This document shows positions 1 to 8,522 of a stretch of DNA of 64,000 bases, piece by piece (the first letter of the stretch is position 1; every line of letters begins with the position of its first letter). The DNA is from Blastococcus sp. DSM 46786 (lineage in GTDB: Bacteria > Actinomycetota > Actinomycetes > Mycobacteriales > Geodermatophilaceae). The position numbers and the translations under genes are program-made. Location of the stretch: assembly GCF_900109665.1 (NCBI RefSeq), contig NZ_FOAO01000010.1, forward strand, positions 39,295 to 103,294. Reading direction: 5' to 3'. Under the pieces are notes generated by a model. It ran no database searches. It saw nothing but the letters and a program-made list of their open reading frames with translations, and had not been told where the DNA came from.

Positions 1-2
1 CC

Positions 3-149
3 ACCGCCCGCCGGCTGACCGACGCCGCGGCGCGGTCGGCCCCCGACCAGGAGGCCGCGATGCTCACCGCGTTCGCCGTCGCCACCCGGTACGAGCTCGA
101 GTTCTGGCGTGCCGCCCACGCCCGCGAGAGCTGGGCCGTCCCGGTCTGA
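3..149 (+). CDS. TenA/thiaminase II family protein, 3' end only
   Basis: The reading frame is open from the left edge and ends at 147-149, giving the last 48 residues. The segment contains the pattern M-x3-F-x3-RYELEFW-x2-A-x3-ESW, which matches the C-terminal signature of TenA proteins (aromatic and Glu residues lining the active site around the RYE and FW positions). TenA enzymes hydrolyse aminopyrimidines in thiamin salvage. Only the end is visible, so catalytic competence and family subtype cannot be judged. It is 48 bp upstream of dinB in the same direction; there is no sign that the two are functionally linked. Confidence 0.62.
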   Translation, partial: TARRLTDAAARSAPDQEAAMLTAFAVATRYELEFWRAAHARESWAVPV

Positions 150-197
150 CCGCGGGCCGCACGCCCCGGCCGGGCGGGGACGGGCGATCATCGGGGC

Positions 198-1535
198 ATG
201 AGGCGGGAGGCGAGCATCCTGCACCTGGACCTCGACGCCTTCTTCGCCGCCGTGGAACAGCGCGACAAGCCCTCGCTGCGCGGCCGGCCGGTGGTCGTCG
301 GCGGCGTGGGTGGCCGGGGCGTCGTCGCCACCGCGTCCTACGAGGCGCGGGCCTACGGGGCGCGGTCGGCGATGTCCACCGCGGAGGCGCGCCGGCGATG
401 CCCGGCGGGCACGGCGTTCCTCGGTGGCCGGTTCGCCGCCTACCGCCGCACCTCCGACGTCGTCATGGACCTGCTGCGCGAGCTCTCCCCGCTCGTGGAG
501 CCCGTCTCGATCGACGAGGCCTACGTCGACCTCGCCGCCGGCCCCGGCCATGACCTCTCGATTTCCGGTGTGACAGAACTGGCCGAGGGGCTCAAGGAGC
601 GGATCGCGAGCGCCACCGGAGGGGTCACCGGGTCGGTCGGCGTCGGCAGCTCGAAGCTGATGGCCAAGATCGCCTCCGACCTGCAGAAGCCCGACGGCCT
701 CGTCGTCGTCCCGCCGGGCGGTGAGCTCGACCTGCTGCACCCGTTGCCGGTCACCCGGCTCGGCGGCGTCGGGCCGGCGACGGCGGAGCGGCTGCACCAG
801 GTCGGGGTGCGGACCGTCGGGGACCTGGCCGCCAAGTCGCTGCCCGACCTCGTGGCGCTGGCCGGCCGCGCGCACGGCGCCGGGCTGCACGCCGTGGCCC
901 GCGCCGAGGACGACCGCGCCGTCGTCCCCGACCGGGAGGTGAAGTCGGTGTCGCACGAGGAGACGTTCGAGCGGGACCTCACCGACCTCGTCGTGCTGAA
1001 CCGGGAGATCGACTCGATGGCGGCCCGGGTCGGGGCGAGGCTGCGCACCTCCGCGATCTCGGGCCGCACCGTCACGCTCAAGCTGCGCCGCTACGACTTC
1101 ACGACGATCACCCGCTCCCAGACGCTGCCGCAGCCCACCGACGACCCCCGGCTGATCGCCGCCACGGCCCGCCGGCTGCTCACCGAGGCGGGCACCGGCG
1201 GGGGGTTGCGCCTGCTGGGGGTCGGGGTCTCCGGGCTCTCGCTCTACGCGCAGGGTGACCTCTTCACGGCCGACGACGAGGAGCCGGACGAGACCGCGGC
1301 ACCCGAGCCGGAGACGACCGCGGAGCCGCCGCAGCCGGTGGAGAAGCGCTGGTGGCCGGGGCAGGACGTGCGGCACGAGGAGCACGGGCCGGGCTGGGTG
1401 TGGGGCCGCGGGCTCGGCCGGGTGACCGTGCGTTTCGAGGGCCCGTTGACGCCGCCCGGCCCGGTGCGCACGCTGGCCGCCGACGACCCGGCGCTGCAGC
1501 CCGGCGACCCACCCGACTGGAGGACCCCTTCATGA
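198..1535 (+). CDS. dinB: DNA polymerase IV (Y-family translesion polymerase)
   Basis: Y-family polymerase that copies past damaged bases. Metal-binding DLD is at residues 11-13, the second acidic pair is in SIDEAYVD (D106, E107), and F16 is in the steric-gate position that excludes ribonucleotides. A beta-clamp motif QGDLF sits at residues 352-356. The protein then continues about 90 residues with an acidic linker and a small Trp/Gly-rich domain (WWPGQD...GWVWG...VTVRFE), a tail common in actinobacterial DinB proteins. The ATG at 198 starts directly with the conserved fold. No LexA box is visible in the 48 bp upstream, so SOS control is not supported. The stop overlaps the next start (ATGA). 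Confidence 0.93.
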   Translation: MRREASILHLDLDAFFAAVEQRDKPSLRGRPVVVGGVGGRGVVATASYEARAYGARSAMSTAEARRRCPAGTAFLGGRFAAYRRTSDVVMDLLRELSPLVEPVSIDEAYVDLAAGPGHDLSISGVTELAEGLKERIASATGGVTGSVGVGSSKLMAKIASDLQKPDGLVVVPPGGELDLLHPLPVTRLGGVGPATAERLHQVGVRTVGDLAAKSLPDLVALAGRAHGAGLHAVARAEDDRAVVPDREVKSVSHEETFERDLTDLVVLNREIDSMAARVGARLRTSAISGRTVTLKLRRYDFTTITRSQTLPQPTDDPRLIAATARRLLTEAGTGGGLRLLGVGVSGLSLYAQGDLFTADDEEPDETAAPEPETTAEPPQPVEKRWWPGQDVRHEEHGPGWVWGRGLGRVTVRFEGPLTPPGPVRTLAADDPALQPGDPPDWRTPS

Positions 1536-3106
1536 CCACCACGGCGACGCGCTCCTGGTGGGGCTGGGGGACGACCGACCAGGCACTCCCCGACGACGAG
1601 TGCGCTGCGCTCGCCGCGCTCCTCCCGGGGCTGCCCGCGCGCCCGCGGCCGGTGCCGGACGTGCGGGATCTCGTGCTCCCGCCGACCCGGATCGCCCCGC
1701 CGTCGACCCTGCCGGTGACCACCGATCCGGCGGCGCGCGCCGCCCGCGCCTTCGGCAAGGCCTACCGCGACGTCGTCCGGGCGCTGTCGGGGAACCTCGC
1801 CGGCGCACCGGACGCCGTCGCCCGGCCCGCTACCGAGGCCGAGGTCGTCGACCTGCTCGACTGGGCCGCCGCCTCGGACGTCGTCGTGGTGCCCGTGGGT
1901 GGCGGCAGCTCGGTGGTGGGCGGGGTGGAGTACCGCGGCGACCGACCCTGGCTCGCGCTGGAGCTGACCGCGCTGGACCGCGTGCTGGAGGTCGACCCGG
2001 TGAGCCGGGCCGCGCGGATCCAGGGCGGCGCGCTCGGGCCGGTGCTCGAGGCGCAGCTGCGGCCGCACGGCCTGACGCTGCGGCACTTCCCGCAGAGCTT
2101 CGAGTTCTCCACGCTCGGCGGCTGGCTGGCCACCCGGGCCGGCGGCCACTACGCGACCCTGCACACCCACGTCGACGACCTGGTGGAGTCGCTGCGGGTG
2201 GTCACGCCGGTGGGCATCAGCGATTCGTGGCGGCTGCCCGGCTCGGGCGCCGGCCCCTCGCCCGACCGGCTCTTCCTCGGCTCGGAGGGCACGCTCGGCG
2301 TCCTCACCGAGGCCTGGATGCGGCTGCAGGACCGGCCCCGCTGGAAGGCCTCGGCGTCGGCGACGTTCACCGGGGCCACGGCCGCGTTCGAGGCCGTCCG
2401 CGCGATCGCGCAGGCCGGGCTGCACCCGGCGAACTGCCGGCTGCTGGACCCCGGCGAGGCGGCGCTGGCCGGCGCCGCGTCGGGAGAGTGGGTGCTGGTC
2501 CTCGGCGTGGAGTCCGCGGCGCACCCGGTGGCGGGCCGGCTGGCCGAGCTGACGGACCTGGCGCGCGCGCACGGGGGCCGGGTCGCCGACGCCGCGGGGG
2601 CGGGCGATGCGGCCGCGGACGCCTGGCGCAGCAGCTTCCTGCGCATGCCGTACGTCCGCGACGGGCTGGCCCGGATGAGCGCGCTCGTGGAGACCTTCGA
2701 GACGGCGTGCACCTGGGACCGCCTCGAGGAGCTGTACGCGACCGTGCGCACCGAGGTGGGGGACGCCGTGGCGCGGGTGACCGGTGCACCCGGGCTCGTC
2801 AACTGCCGGCTCACCCACGTCTACCCCGACGGCGCCGCGCCGTACTTCACCGTGCTCGCCGCCGGGCGTCCCGGCGCAGAGGTGGCGATGTGGGACGAGG
2901 TGAAGGCGGCGGCCTCCGAGGTGCTGGGGCGCCTCGGGGCGACGATCACCCACCACCACGCGGTCGGCCGGGACCACCGCCCCGGGTACGACCGGCAGCG
3001 CCCGGAGCCCTTCGCCGTCGCGCTGCGCGCGACCAAGTCCGCGCTCGACCCGGCCGGGGTGCTCAACCCGGGGGTGCTGCTCGACGAACTGCCTGCCGGC
3101 CGCTGA
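1532..3106 (+). CDS. FAD-binding oxidase, alkyl-DHAP synthase-like
   Basis: 524-residue flavoprotein of the PCMH/vanillyl-alcohol-oxidase fold. The FAD-binding half contains VPVGGGSSVVGG (about residues 120-131) and a second cofactor-binding stretch ending ATRAGGHYATLH. The C-terminal half has the HHHAVGRDH motif and a closing ALDPAGVLNPG typical of alkyldihydroxyacetonephosphate synthase and its mycobacterial AgpS-like homologues. Those enzymes exchange an acyl for an alkyl chain on DHAP; in actinobacteria the true substrate is usually unknown, so only the flavin oxidase class is firm. The ATG at 1532 overlaps the dinB stop by four bases, implying co-translation with dinB, although the two functions have no evident link. 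Confidence 0.85.
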   Translation: MTTTATRSWWGWGTTDQALPDDECAALAALLPGLPARPRPVPDVRDLVLPPTRIAPPSTLPVTTDPAARAARAFGKAYRDVVRALSGNLAGAPDAVARPATEAEVVDLLDWAAASDVVVVPVGGGSSVVGGVEYRGDRPWLALELTALDRVLEVDPVSRAARIQGGALGPVLEAQLRPHGLTLRHFPQSFEFSTLGGWLATRAGGHYATLHTHVDDLVESLRVVTPVGISDSWRLPGSGAGPSPDRLFLGSEGTLGVLTEAWMRLQDRPRWKASASATFTGATAAFEAVRAIAQAGLHPANCRLLDPGEAALAGAASGEWVLVLGVESAAHPVAGRLAELTDLARAHGGRVADAAGAGDAAADAWRSSFLRMPYVRDGLARMSALVETFETACTWDRLEELYATVRTEVGDAVARVTGAPGLVNCRLTHVYPDGAAPYFTVLAAGRPGAEVAMWDEVKAAASEVLGRLGATITHHHAVGRDHRPGYDRQRPEPFAVALRATKSALDPAGVLNPGVLLDELPAGR

Positions 3107-3140
3107 GCGCACCGGGCCGTCCGCCCTGTAGAACGGCTGC

Positions 3141-3755
3141 ATGGCCGAACGCCCCGAACCCAGCGCCTGGACCCGCATGACGCAGGAGGACCCCGAGCAC
3201 TCGGCCGCCTACGTGCAGCGGTTCCGCACGCTCGCGGAGCAGGGGATGGACCTGGTGGGGGAGGCGCGGCTGGTCGACGCGATGCTGCCGCGCGGATCGC
3301 GGGTGCTGGACGCCGGCTGCGGGCCCGGCCGGGTCGGCGCCCACCTGCACGAGGTCGGTCACCGGGTGGTGGGCGTCGACGTCGACCCGGTGCTGATCGC
3401 GGCGGCCGAGGAGGACCACCCCGGCCCGCGGTGGCTCGTCGGCGACCTCGCCGAGCTGGACCTCCCGGCGCGGGGCATCGACGAGCCCTTCGACGCGATC
3501 GTCAGCGCCGGCAACGTGATGGCGTTCCTCGCACCCTCCACCCGGGGCGCCGTGCTGCGCCGGCTGCGCGCCCACATCGCGTCGGACGGCCGGGCGGTCA
3601 TCGGTTTCGGCGCCGACCGCGGCTACGACTTCGACGAGTTCCTGGACGACGCGCGCGCGGCGGGCTGGGCCCCGGACCTGCTGCTTGCCACCTGGGACCT
3701 GCGGCCGTTCACCCCCGGCGCGGACTTCCTGGTGGCGGTGCTGCGCCCCGCCTGA
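3141..3755 (+). CDS. class I SAM-dependent methyltransferase
   Basis: 204-residue Rossmann-fold methyltransferase. Motif I is VLDAGCGPGRVG near residues 55-66, followed by the acidic VVGVDVDP strand that binds the SAM ribose, and a GDLAELDLP stretch as motif III. The C-terminal half is short and lacks a recognisable substrate domain, so the target (small molecule or macromolecule) cannot be inferred. It lies 34 bp after the FAD oxidase and converges on the minus-strand gene ending at 3848. Confidence 0.8.
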   Translation: MAERPEPSAWTRMTQEDPEHSAAYVQRFRTLAEQGMDLVGEARLVDAMLPRGSRVLDAGCGPGRVGAHLHEVGHRVVGVDVDPVLIAAAEEDHPGPRWLVGDLAELDLPARGIDEPFDAIVSAGNVMAFLAPSTRGAVLRRLRAHIASDGRAVIGFGADRGYDFDEFLDDARAAGWAPDLLLATWDLRPFTPGADFLVAVLRPA

Positions 3756-3847
3756 GCAGCCCAGAGCACCGTGCGGCCCGCCAGGGTCATCGGCGGACCG
3801 CACGGCACGCCCGGCGTTCGGATCCCGAGTGCTCCGCGGATGGGCGC

Positions 3848-4735
3848 TCAGAGGCGGCCGTTGGCACGCAGCAGGAGCAGCGCCTGCACCGTCCGGTGGC
3901 CGCGCCACTCGAGCACGGCCGCCGGGGACCAGCTGTCGAAGTCGACCGTCCAGCCGCCGTCGGCCTGCTGACCCGCGGCGAGCCGGTCGAGCTCGGCGAC
4001 CACGACCGCCGGGGCGAACAGGGACCTGGCCGGCCCACCGGGCAGCGGAGCGAAGTCGAGCGGGCGCATGTGCTCGTCCGGCGCACCCCCGGCCACGTGC
4101 AGCAGCCCGTCCTCCGGCACGTGCGGCCGCAGGCGCTCCACCAGGTCCGCGGCGTCCGGCCGGACCACGGCGGCGGCGTCGAGGAACCGCACCGCGAACG
4201 CCAGCTCCATGGCGTGCGCGCTGCCGTCGAGCGCACTGATGGCGTCCAGGCAGTAGCCGGTCGCCCGGGCCAGCCACGGGTGCCCGGCCACGGCAGGGTC
4301 GGCGGCGGCGACCAGGTGTGCCGTCGCGGCGACGACGGCGGTGATCTGCAGCGAGGACCGGGTGGGGTCGGCCCCGGCCCAGAACGGGGCGCACGCGGCC
4401 GGATCGGGCACCGGCAGCGCGAAGGGCAGGCCGCCGTCGGGCAGGGTCGCCGCCGCCAGCCAGTCGCAGAGCTCGAGGGCGCGGCCCGTCGTGGCGGGGG
4501 CGACGTCGGCGAACACCTCCAGCGCGTGCAGCGCCCCACCCGGCTGGCTGGTGGCCGAGCGCAGGTCGGGCTCCAGCCCCCACCCGTAGCCACCGTCGGC
4601 GTTCCGGTAGCCGTCGACGGCGGCGAGCACCGGTTCCGGCGTCCCCCCGCTGAACAGCAGCTCGAAGCGGCGGCGGTCGAGGACGCGCCCGGCCGTGGCG
4701 AGGAAGTCGGCGGCAGCGGTGAGGTCGACGGTCAC
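3848..4735 (-). CDS. prenyltransferase/squalene-oxidase repeat-like protein
   Basis: About 295 residues, mostly alpha-helical, with Gly/Asp-rich turns (YRNADGGYGWG, LPDGGLPF, QQADGGWTVDF) spaced like the QW/alpha-alpha barrel repeats of terpene cyclases and prenyltransferase beta subunits. No DxDD or DxDTA catalytic acid motif is apparent, so enzyme activity is doubtful; it may be a structural relative. The GTG at 4735 is preferred because GGGAAGG lies about eight bases upstream; a GTG at 4753 is also in frame. It follows the CoA-transferase gene closely on the same strand and probably shares its transcript from the PucR-type regulator. Confidence 0.6.
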   Translation of the reverse strand: MTVDLTAAADFLATAGRVLDRRRFELLFSGGTPEPVLAAVDGYRNADGGYGWGLEPDLRSATSQPGGALHALEVFADVAPATTGRALELCDWLAAATLPDGGLPFALPVPDPAACAPFWAGADPTRSSLQITAVVAATAHLVAAADPAVAGHPWLARATGYCLDAISALDGSAHAMELAFAVRFLDAAAVVRPDAADLVERLRPHVPEDGLLHVAGGAPDEHMRPLDFAPLPGGPARSLFAPAVVVAELDRLAAGQQADGGWTVDFDSWSPAAVLEWRGHRTVQALLLLRANGRL

Positions 4736-4766
4736 CGTGCCAGCCTTCCCCACCTGGCCGACGGTG

Positions 4767-6086
4767 TCAGCGGGGCAGCCACCGGGGTCGCGTGCCCGGC
4801 GGCAGCAGCGCCCCGGTCGTGAACGGGGGTGCCCCCGGCGGGCCGACCACGGTCACCGGCCCGGCCGGGGACGGCAGCTCGACCAGCCACGGGCCGGGAT
4901 CGGGCGGGTTGCCCGGCGGCTCGTGCCCGGGTCCGGTTCCCAGCAGCCAGTGCGCGGTGGCGGCGAGCGAGAGCTCCGCGCACCAGCCGCCGCCCTCGTC
5001 CTGCTGGCGACCGATCAGCCCCAGGACGGCGGCCGCCGCCAGGTGACCGGTCGCGTGGTCGAGCGCCTGCACCGGCAGCGCACCGGGGGCCTCGTCGCCC
5101 CCGTACAACGCGGCGATGCCGGTCGCCGCCTGCACCAGCGAGTCGAACCCCCGGCGGCTCCCCCACGGGCCGCGGGTGCCCCACGCCGACAGCCGGGCCA
5201 CCACCAGGTGCGGGTACCGCTCGGCCAGCGAGCCGGGGTCCAGGCCGTGGGCGTCCAGCGCGCCCGGCCGGTAGCCCTGGACGACGACGTCGGCCGCGGC
5301 CACCAGCTCCTCCACCCGCGCGCGGTCGTGCCGGTCGGCCAGGTCGAGCAGCACGTGCCGCTTCCCCGCGCCGGTGTCGTCCAGCAGGGCGGGGTCGTCG
5401 GGCGCCTGCGGGGCGTCGATCCGCAGGACGTCGGCCCCCTGCGCCGCCAGCGCCCGGGTGGCCACCGGGCCGGCGATGACCCGGGTCAGATCGAGCACCC
5501 GGAGCCCGCGCAGCCCGACCCTGCGCCCCGGGTGCGCGGCGGTGCGGGCCACGGCCACGAGGGGGCGCTCGCGCACCGCCGCGGCCTGGGGGAGCGCCGC
5601 CCAGGCCGCGGCGCCACGGACGGCCGCCGCCGCCCCGCCGGCCGCGACGACCGCCGTCTCCAGCTCCTCGGCGCGCCACCCGAGCGCCGCCGACGCGACG
5701 TCCTCCCCCAGCACCGCCGTCGCGGCGGCGCGGTGTCGCGGGTAGTTGCCGTGCAGCCGGACCCAGCCATCGGCGGTGCGCCAGAACCGCGACAGCGGGG
5801 CGAACCCGCCGCCGGCTGGTTTCCCGTGAAACCTCACGTGCCGCTCACCGGCGAAGGACGCGGCCACGTGCCCGGCATCGAGGGAGAGCGGCCCGGGCGA
5901 AGCGTCCTCGAGCGCCCGGGCGGCGAGCAGCTGCGCAGCGACCGCGCCGACCGCCAGGCCCGGGACGTCGAGGGCGCCGCCCAGCCCCGTCCGCGCGCGC
6001 AGCACCGGCGCACCGACGTCCCAGGTGGCGCCGACCGCCGTCCGCACCTCGTCGACCAGCCCGGCCGCACCCGGGGGGAGCGTCAC
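4767..6086 (-). CDS. CaiB/BaiF-type (family III) CoA transferase, rearranged domain order
   Basis: Family III CoA transferases move CoA between carboxylic acids through an aspartyl-CoA intermediate. The conserved large-domain block beginning LRVLDLTRVIAGPVATR and running through GADVLRID, GKRHVLLDL, DVVVQGYRPG and HLVVARLSAWG lies in the second half (about residues 190-390). The first ~180 residues instead resemble the small-domain portion (FWRTADGWVRLHGNYPRH...WAALPQA). This C-half-first arrangement occurs in a recognised group of actinobacterial CoA-transferase proteins. The GTG at 6086 overlaps the regulator stop (GTGA). The substrate cannot be inferred from sequence. Confidence 0.78.
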   Translation of the reverse strand: MTLPPGAAGLVDEVRTAVGATWDVGAPVLRARTGLGGALDVPGLAVGAVAAQLLAARALEDASPGPLSLDAGHVAASFAGERHVRFHGKPAGGGFAPLSRFWRTADGWVRLHGNYPRHRAAATAVLGEDVASAALGWRAEELETAVVAAGGAAAAVRGAAAWAALPQAAAVRERPLVAVARTAAHPGRRVGLRGLRVLDLTRVIAGPVATRALAAQGADVLRIDAPQAPDDPALLDDTGAGKRHVLLDLADRHDRARVEELVAAADVVVQGYRPGALDAHGLDPGSLAERYPHLVVARLSAWGTRGPWGSRRGFDSLVQAATGIAALYGGDEAPGALPVQALDHATGHLAAAAVLGLIGRQQDEGGGWCAELSLAATAHWLLGTGPGHEPPGNPPDPGPWLVELPSPAGPVTVVGPPGAPPFTTGALLPPGTRPRWLPR

Positions 6087-7291
6087 GCCGGCCCGGCAGG
6101 CTGCGGGCGGGGCGCGACACCGAGCGCGATGGTCAGCTCCAGCACTGCCTGCGGTTCCTCCAGCCCGGGGCCGTAGAGCTCGCGCAGCTGGGTCATCCGG
6201 TAGCGCACCGTCTGGGGGTGCACGTACAGGGCGGCGGCCACCTGGTCGCGCCGGCCGTGGTGGAGCAGCCAGCAGCGCAGCGTCTCGGTGAGCTTCTCGC
6301 GCGCGGTCTCCCCCACCTCCTGCAGCGGGGCCAGCACCCGGGCCCTCAGGTCGGCCAGCGCCTCCTCGTCGGCGCGCAGGACCAGCTCCGCCAGCCGCGC
6401 ATCGGTGTCCAGCGGCGCGTCGTCCTCCTCGGCCACGCCCAGCCGCAGCGCCCGGAGCGCCCGGCCGTACGAGGCCTGCGCGCCCCACCAGGGCCGGGCG
6501 GGCCCCACCACGGCACGGCGGCCCGCCAGCCCGCGCAGCAGCGCGCCGCGGGCGGCCCCGTCGGCGTCCGGCACCAGCAGCACCGCCAGCTCCCCCGGCG
6601 CGTCCAGCCCCGGCAGGTCCTCCGTCGCGACCAGGGTGCGCGGGTCCAGCGAGACCAGCGCGCCGCGCACCCTGCCCTCGGGCAGCAGCACGGCGGTCAG
6701 CGTGCGCGGCGGGGCCCACTCCGCCCGCTGCGCCATCTCGGCGAGCTCGGTGTGCGGGCTCCCGGTGAGCAGGCCGCGCGCCAACCGCTCGAGCAGCCGC
6801 TGGCGCGCCCGGCCGCTGGAGGCCAGCTCGTCGGCGTGCCCGGCGACGCTCGCCGCGGAGAGCCGGTCGATGTAGGCGAACACCAGCTCGGCGAACCGGG
6901 CCAGCGACATGGGGTCCAGGCCCGCGCGGACGGCGGTGGCGCTCATGTCCCGCCACGACACCCGCGCGCCGACCCGGTAGGCGGCCAGCAGGGCGTCCAT
7001 CGACCGGCCGCTGCGCGCCTCGCCGCGACCCAGGGCGTAGGCGGCCTCGACGACGGGGCCGCCCGGGGTGCCGGCGTCCACGTTGCCCCCGTCGGCGGCC
7101 ACCTGCAGGAACCCCCGGAGCGCCAGCTCGACCGCGGTGGAGATCTTCCGCCCCATCGGGCCGAGGAACGCATCGGCGTAGCTCGGGACGCCCACGATGA
7201 TCTCCTCGACGGCCCGCTCGGCCACCGCCGGCAGGTCGGCGCGCATCGCCTCCGCCACCGCCTCCGGGAACGGTGCAGGGTCCACCGGCAT
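6083..7291 (-). CDS. PucR/CdaR-family transcriptional regulator
   Basis: 402 residues. The N-terminal part (VEEIIVGVPSYADAFLGPMG...) resembles the RsbT co-antagonist/RsbRD-type helical domain; the middle is a GGDEF-like fold typical of CdaR proteins; the C terminus carries the PucR HTH (TLRCWLLHHGRRDQVAAALYVH followed by TVRYRMTQLRELYG). The start is fixed by AAGGAGG six bases before the ATG at 7291. It is divergent from the ferredoxin reductase/desaturase pair (92-bp gap) and overlaps the downstream CoA-transferase gene by four bases, so it could control both directions. Members of this family sense small metabolites; the ligand here is unknown. Confidence 0.82.
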   Translation of the reverse strand: MPVDPAPFPEAVAEAMRADLPAVAERAVEEIIVGVPSYADAFLGPMGRKISTAVELALRGFLQVAADGGNVDAGTPGGPVVEAAYALGRGEARSGRSMDALLAAYRVGARVSWRDMSATAVRAGLDPMSLARFAELVFAYIDRLSAASVAGHADELASSGRARQRLLERLARGLLTGSPHTELAEMAQRAEWAPPRTLTAVLLPEGRVRGALVSLDPRTLVATEDLPGLDAPGELAVLLVPDADGAARGALLRGLAGRRAVVGPARPWWGAQASYGRALRALRLGVAEEDDAPLDTDARLAELVLRADEEALADLRARVLAPLQEVGETAREKLTETLRCWLLHHGRRDQVAAALYVHPQTVRYRMTQLRELYGPGLEEPQAVLELTIALGVAPRPQPAGPA

Positions 7292-7301
7292 CGCGCCTCC
7301 T

Positions 7302-7316
7302 TGTTCTCCGGGAACA
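7302..7316. promoter_or_regulatory. small inverted repeat between divergent regulator and reductase genes
   Basis: TGTTC-TCCGG-GAACA, a perfect 5-bp dyad, lies 11 bp upstream of the PucR-type gene start and 68 bp upstream of the reductase start. Its place in the only non-coding gap of this divergent pair makes it a candidate operator. The arms are short, so chance occurrence is possible. Confidence 0.3.
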
Positions 7317-7383
7317 GAACCTACCGCCCGATTCACGTCCCGGGCACAGGTATTTGGTCGCCGGCCTGGGAAAGCTCTAGAGC

Positions 7384-8493
7384 ATGACCGCAACAGCTCC
7401 GCGCCCCGCCGCGGCCCGCCCGCCGGCACGGAAGGCGCTGCGCGACCGCGTGTTCAAGTTCGCCGAGCTGGTGACCACCCCGCTGCTCCCGGTCGACTAC
7501 CTCGACCTCTTCGACCCGCTCCGCTCCGGGGCGGCGTTGCGCGGCCGGATCGAGGCCGTCCACCGGGAGACCCGGGACGCCGCCTCGATCGTGATCCGCC
7601 CCGGCCGCGACTGGCTGCCGTACGTCCCCGGCCAGTACGTGCGCATCGGCATCGACATCGACGGGGTGCGCCAGTGGCGCGCCTACTCGATCACCTCGGT
7701 GCTCGACCGCGCCGACGGCTGCTTCACGATCACCGTGAAGGCCATCCCGAGCGGCAAGGTCAGCAACCACCTGGTGCACCGGGCGAAGCCCGGCACGATC
7801 ATCCAGCTCGACCAGGCCACCGGTGAGTTCTGCCTGCCCGAGCAGGTGCCGGCCAAGGCGCTGTTCGTCACCGCCGGCTCCGGCATCACGCCGGTCATGG
7901 GCATCCTGCGCAACTCCGTCGACCAGCTGGCCGACACCGTCCTGGTGCACTCCGCGCCCACTGCCGAGGACGTCGTCTTCGGCGAGGAGCTCCGGCGCAT
8001 GGCGGCCGAGGGCCGGATCCGGCTGATCGAGCAGCACACCGACAGCGCCGGGATGCTCGACGCCCGCTCCATCGCCGAGCTGGTGCCCGACCTGCACGAG
8101 CGCGCCACCTGGGCCTGCGGCCCGGTCGGCATGCTCGAGGCGCTCGAGGAGCACTGGGCGTCGGTGGGGATCGCCGACCGGCTGTACACCGAGCGCTTCC
8201 GGCCGCGGGTCCTGGTCACCGGCGAGGGCGGCACGGTCGCCTTCACGAAGAACGGCACGACCGTCGAGGCCGACGGCGCCACGCCGATCCTCGACGCCGC
8301 CGAGGAGGCCGGGGTCCTCATGCCCAGCGGCTGCCGGATGGGCATCTGCTACGGCTGCGTGCTGCCCCTGCGCGAGGGCGCCGTCCGCGACCTGCGCAAC
8401 GGCGAGATCACCACCGCCGAGGACGTCGGCGACGGCGTCCTCATCCAGACCTGCGTCAGCGCCGCCGCCGGCGCCTGCGCCATCGACCACTGA
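7384..8493 (+). CDS. ferredoxin reductase-like flavoprotein with C-terminal 2Fe-2S domain
   Basis: 369 residues with three modules: an FAD-binding beta barrel (RAYSITS, about residues 100-106), an NAD(P)H-binding domain (FVTAGSGITPVMGI), and a plant-type [2Fe-2S] ferredoxin domain at the C terminus with cysteines in SGCRMGICYGC and a distal QTC. Such proteins pass electrons from NAD(P)H to an oxygenase or desaturase. The desaturase gene 29 bp downstream is the obvious partner; the pair resembles Rv3230c-DesA3 of M. tuberculosis, which forms the stearoyl-CoA delta-9 desaturase system. The N-terminal ~45 residues precede the barrel as in those homologues. Confidence 0.9.
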   Translation: MTATAPRPAAARPPARKALRDRVFKFAELVTTPLLPVDYLDLFDPLRSGAALRGRIEAVHRETRDAASIVIRPGRDWLPYVPGQYVRIGIDIDGVRQWRAYSITSVLDRADGCFTITVKAIPSGKVSNHLVHRAKPGTIIQLDQATGEFCLPEQVPAKALFVTAGSGITPVMGILRNSVDQLADTVLVHSAPTAEDVVFGEELRRMAAEGRIRLIEQHTDSAGMLDARSIAELVPDLHERATWACGPVGMLEALEEHWASVGIADRLYTERFRPRVLVTGEGGTVAFTKNGTTVEADGATPILDAAEEAGVLMPSGCRMGICYGCVLPLREGAVRDLRNGEITTAEDVGDGVLIQTCVSAAAGACAIDH

Positions 8494-8522
8494 TCCAGCC
8501 CCCAGACAGAGGAGCGCCGACG

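Noticed and set aside
150..197. SOS control of dinB
   Set aside because: No CGAAC-N4-GTTCG-like sequence occurs in the 48 bp upstream.
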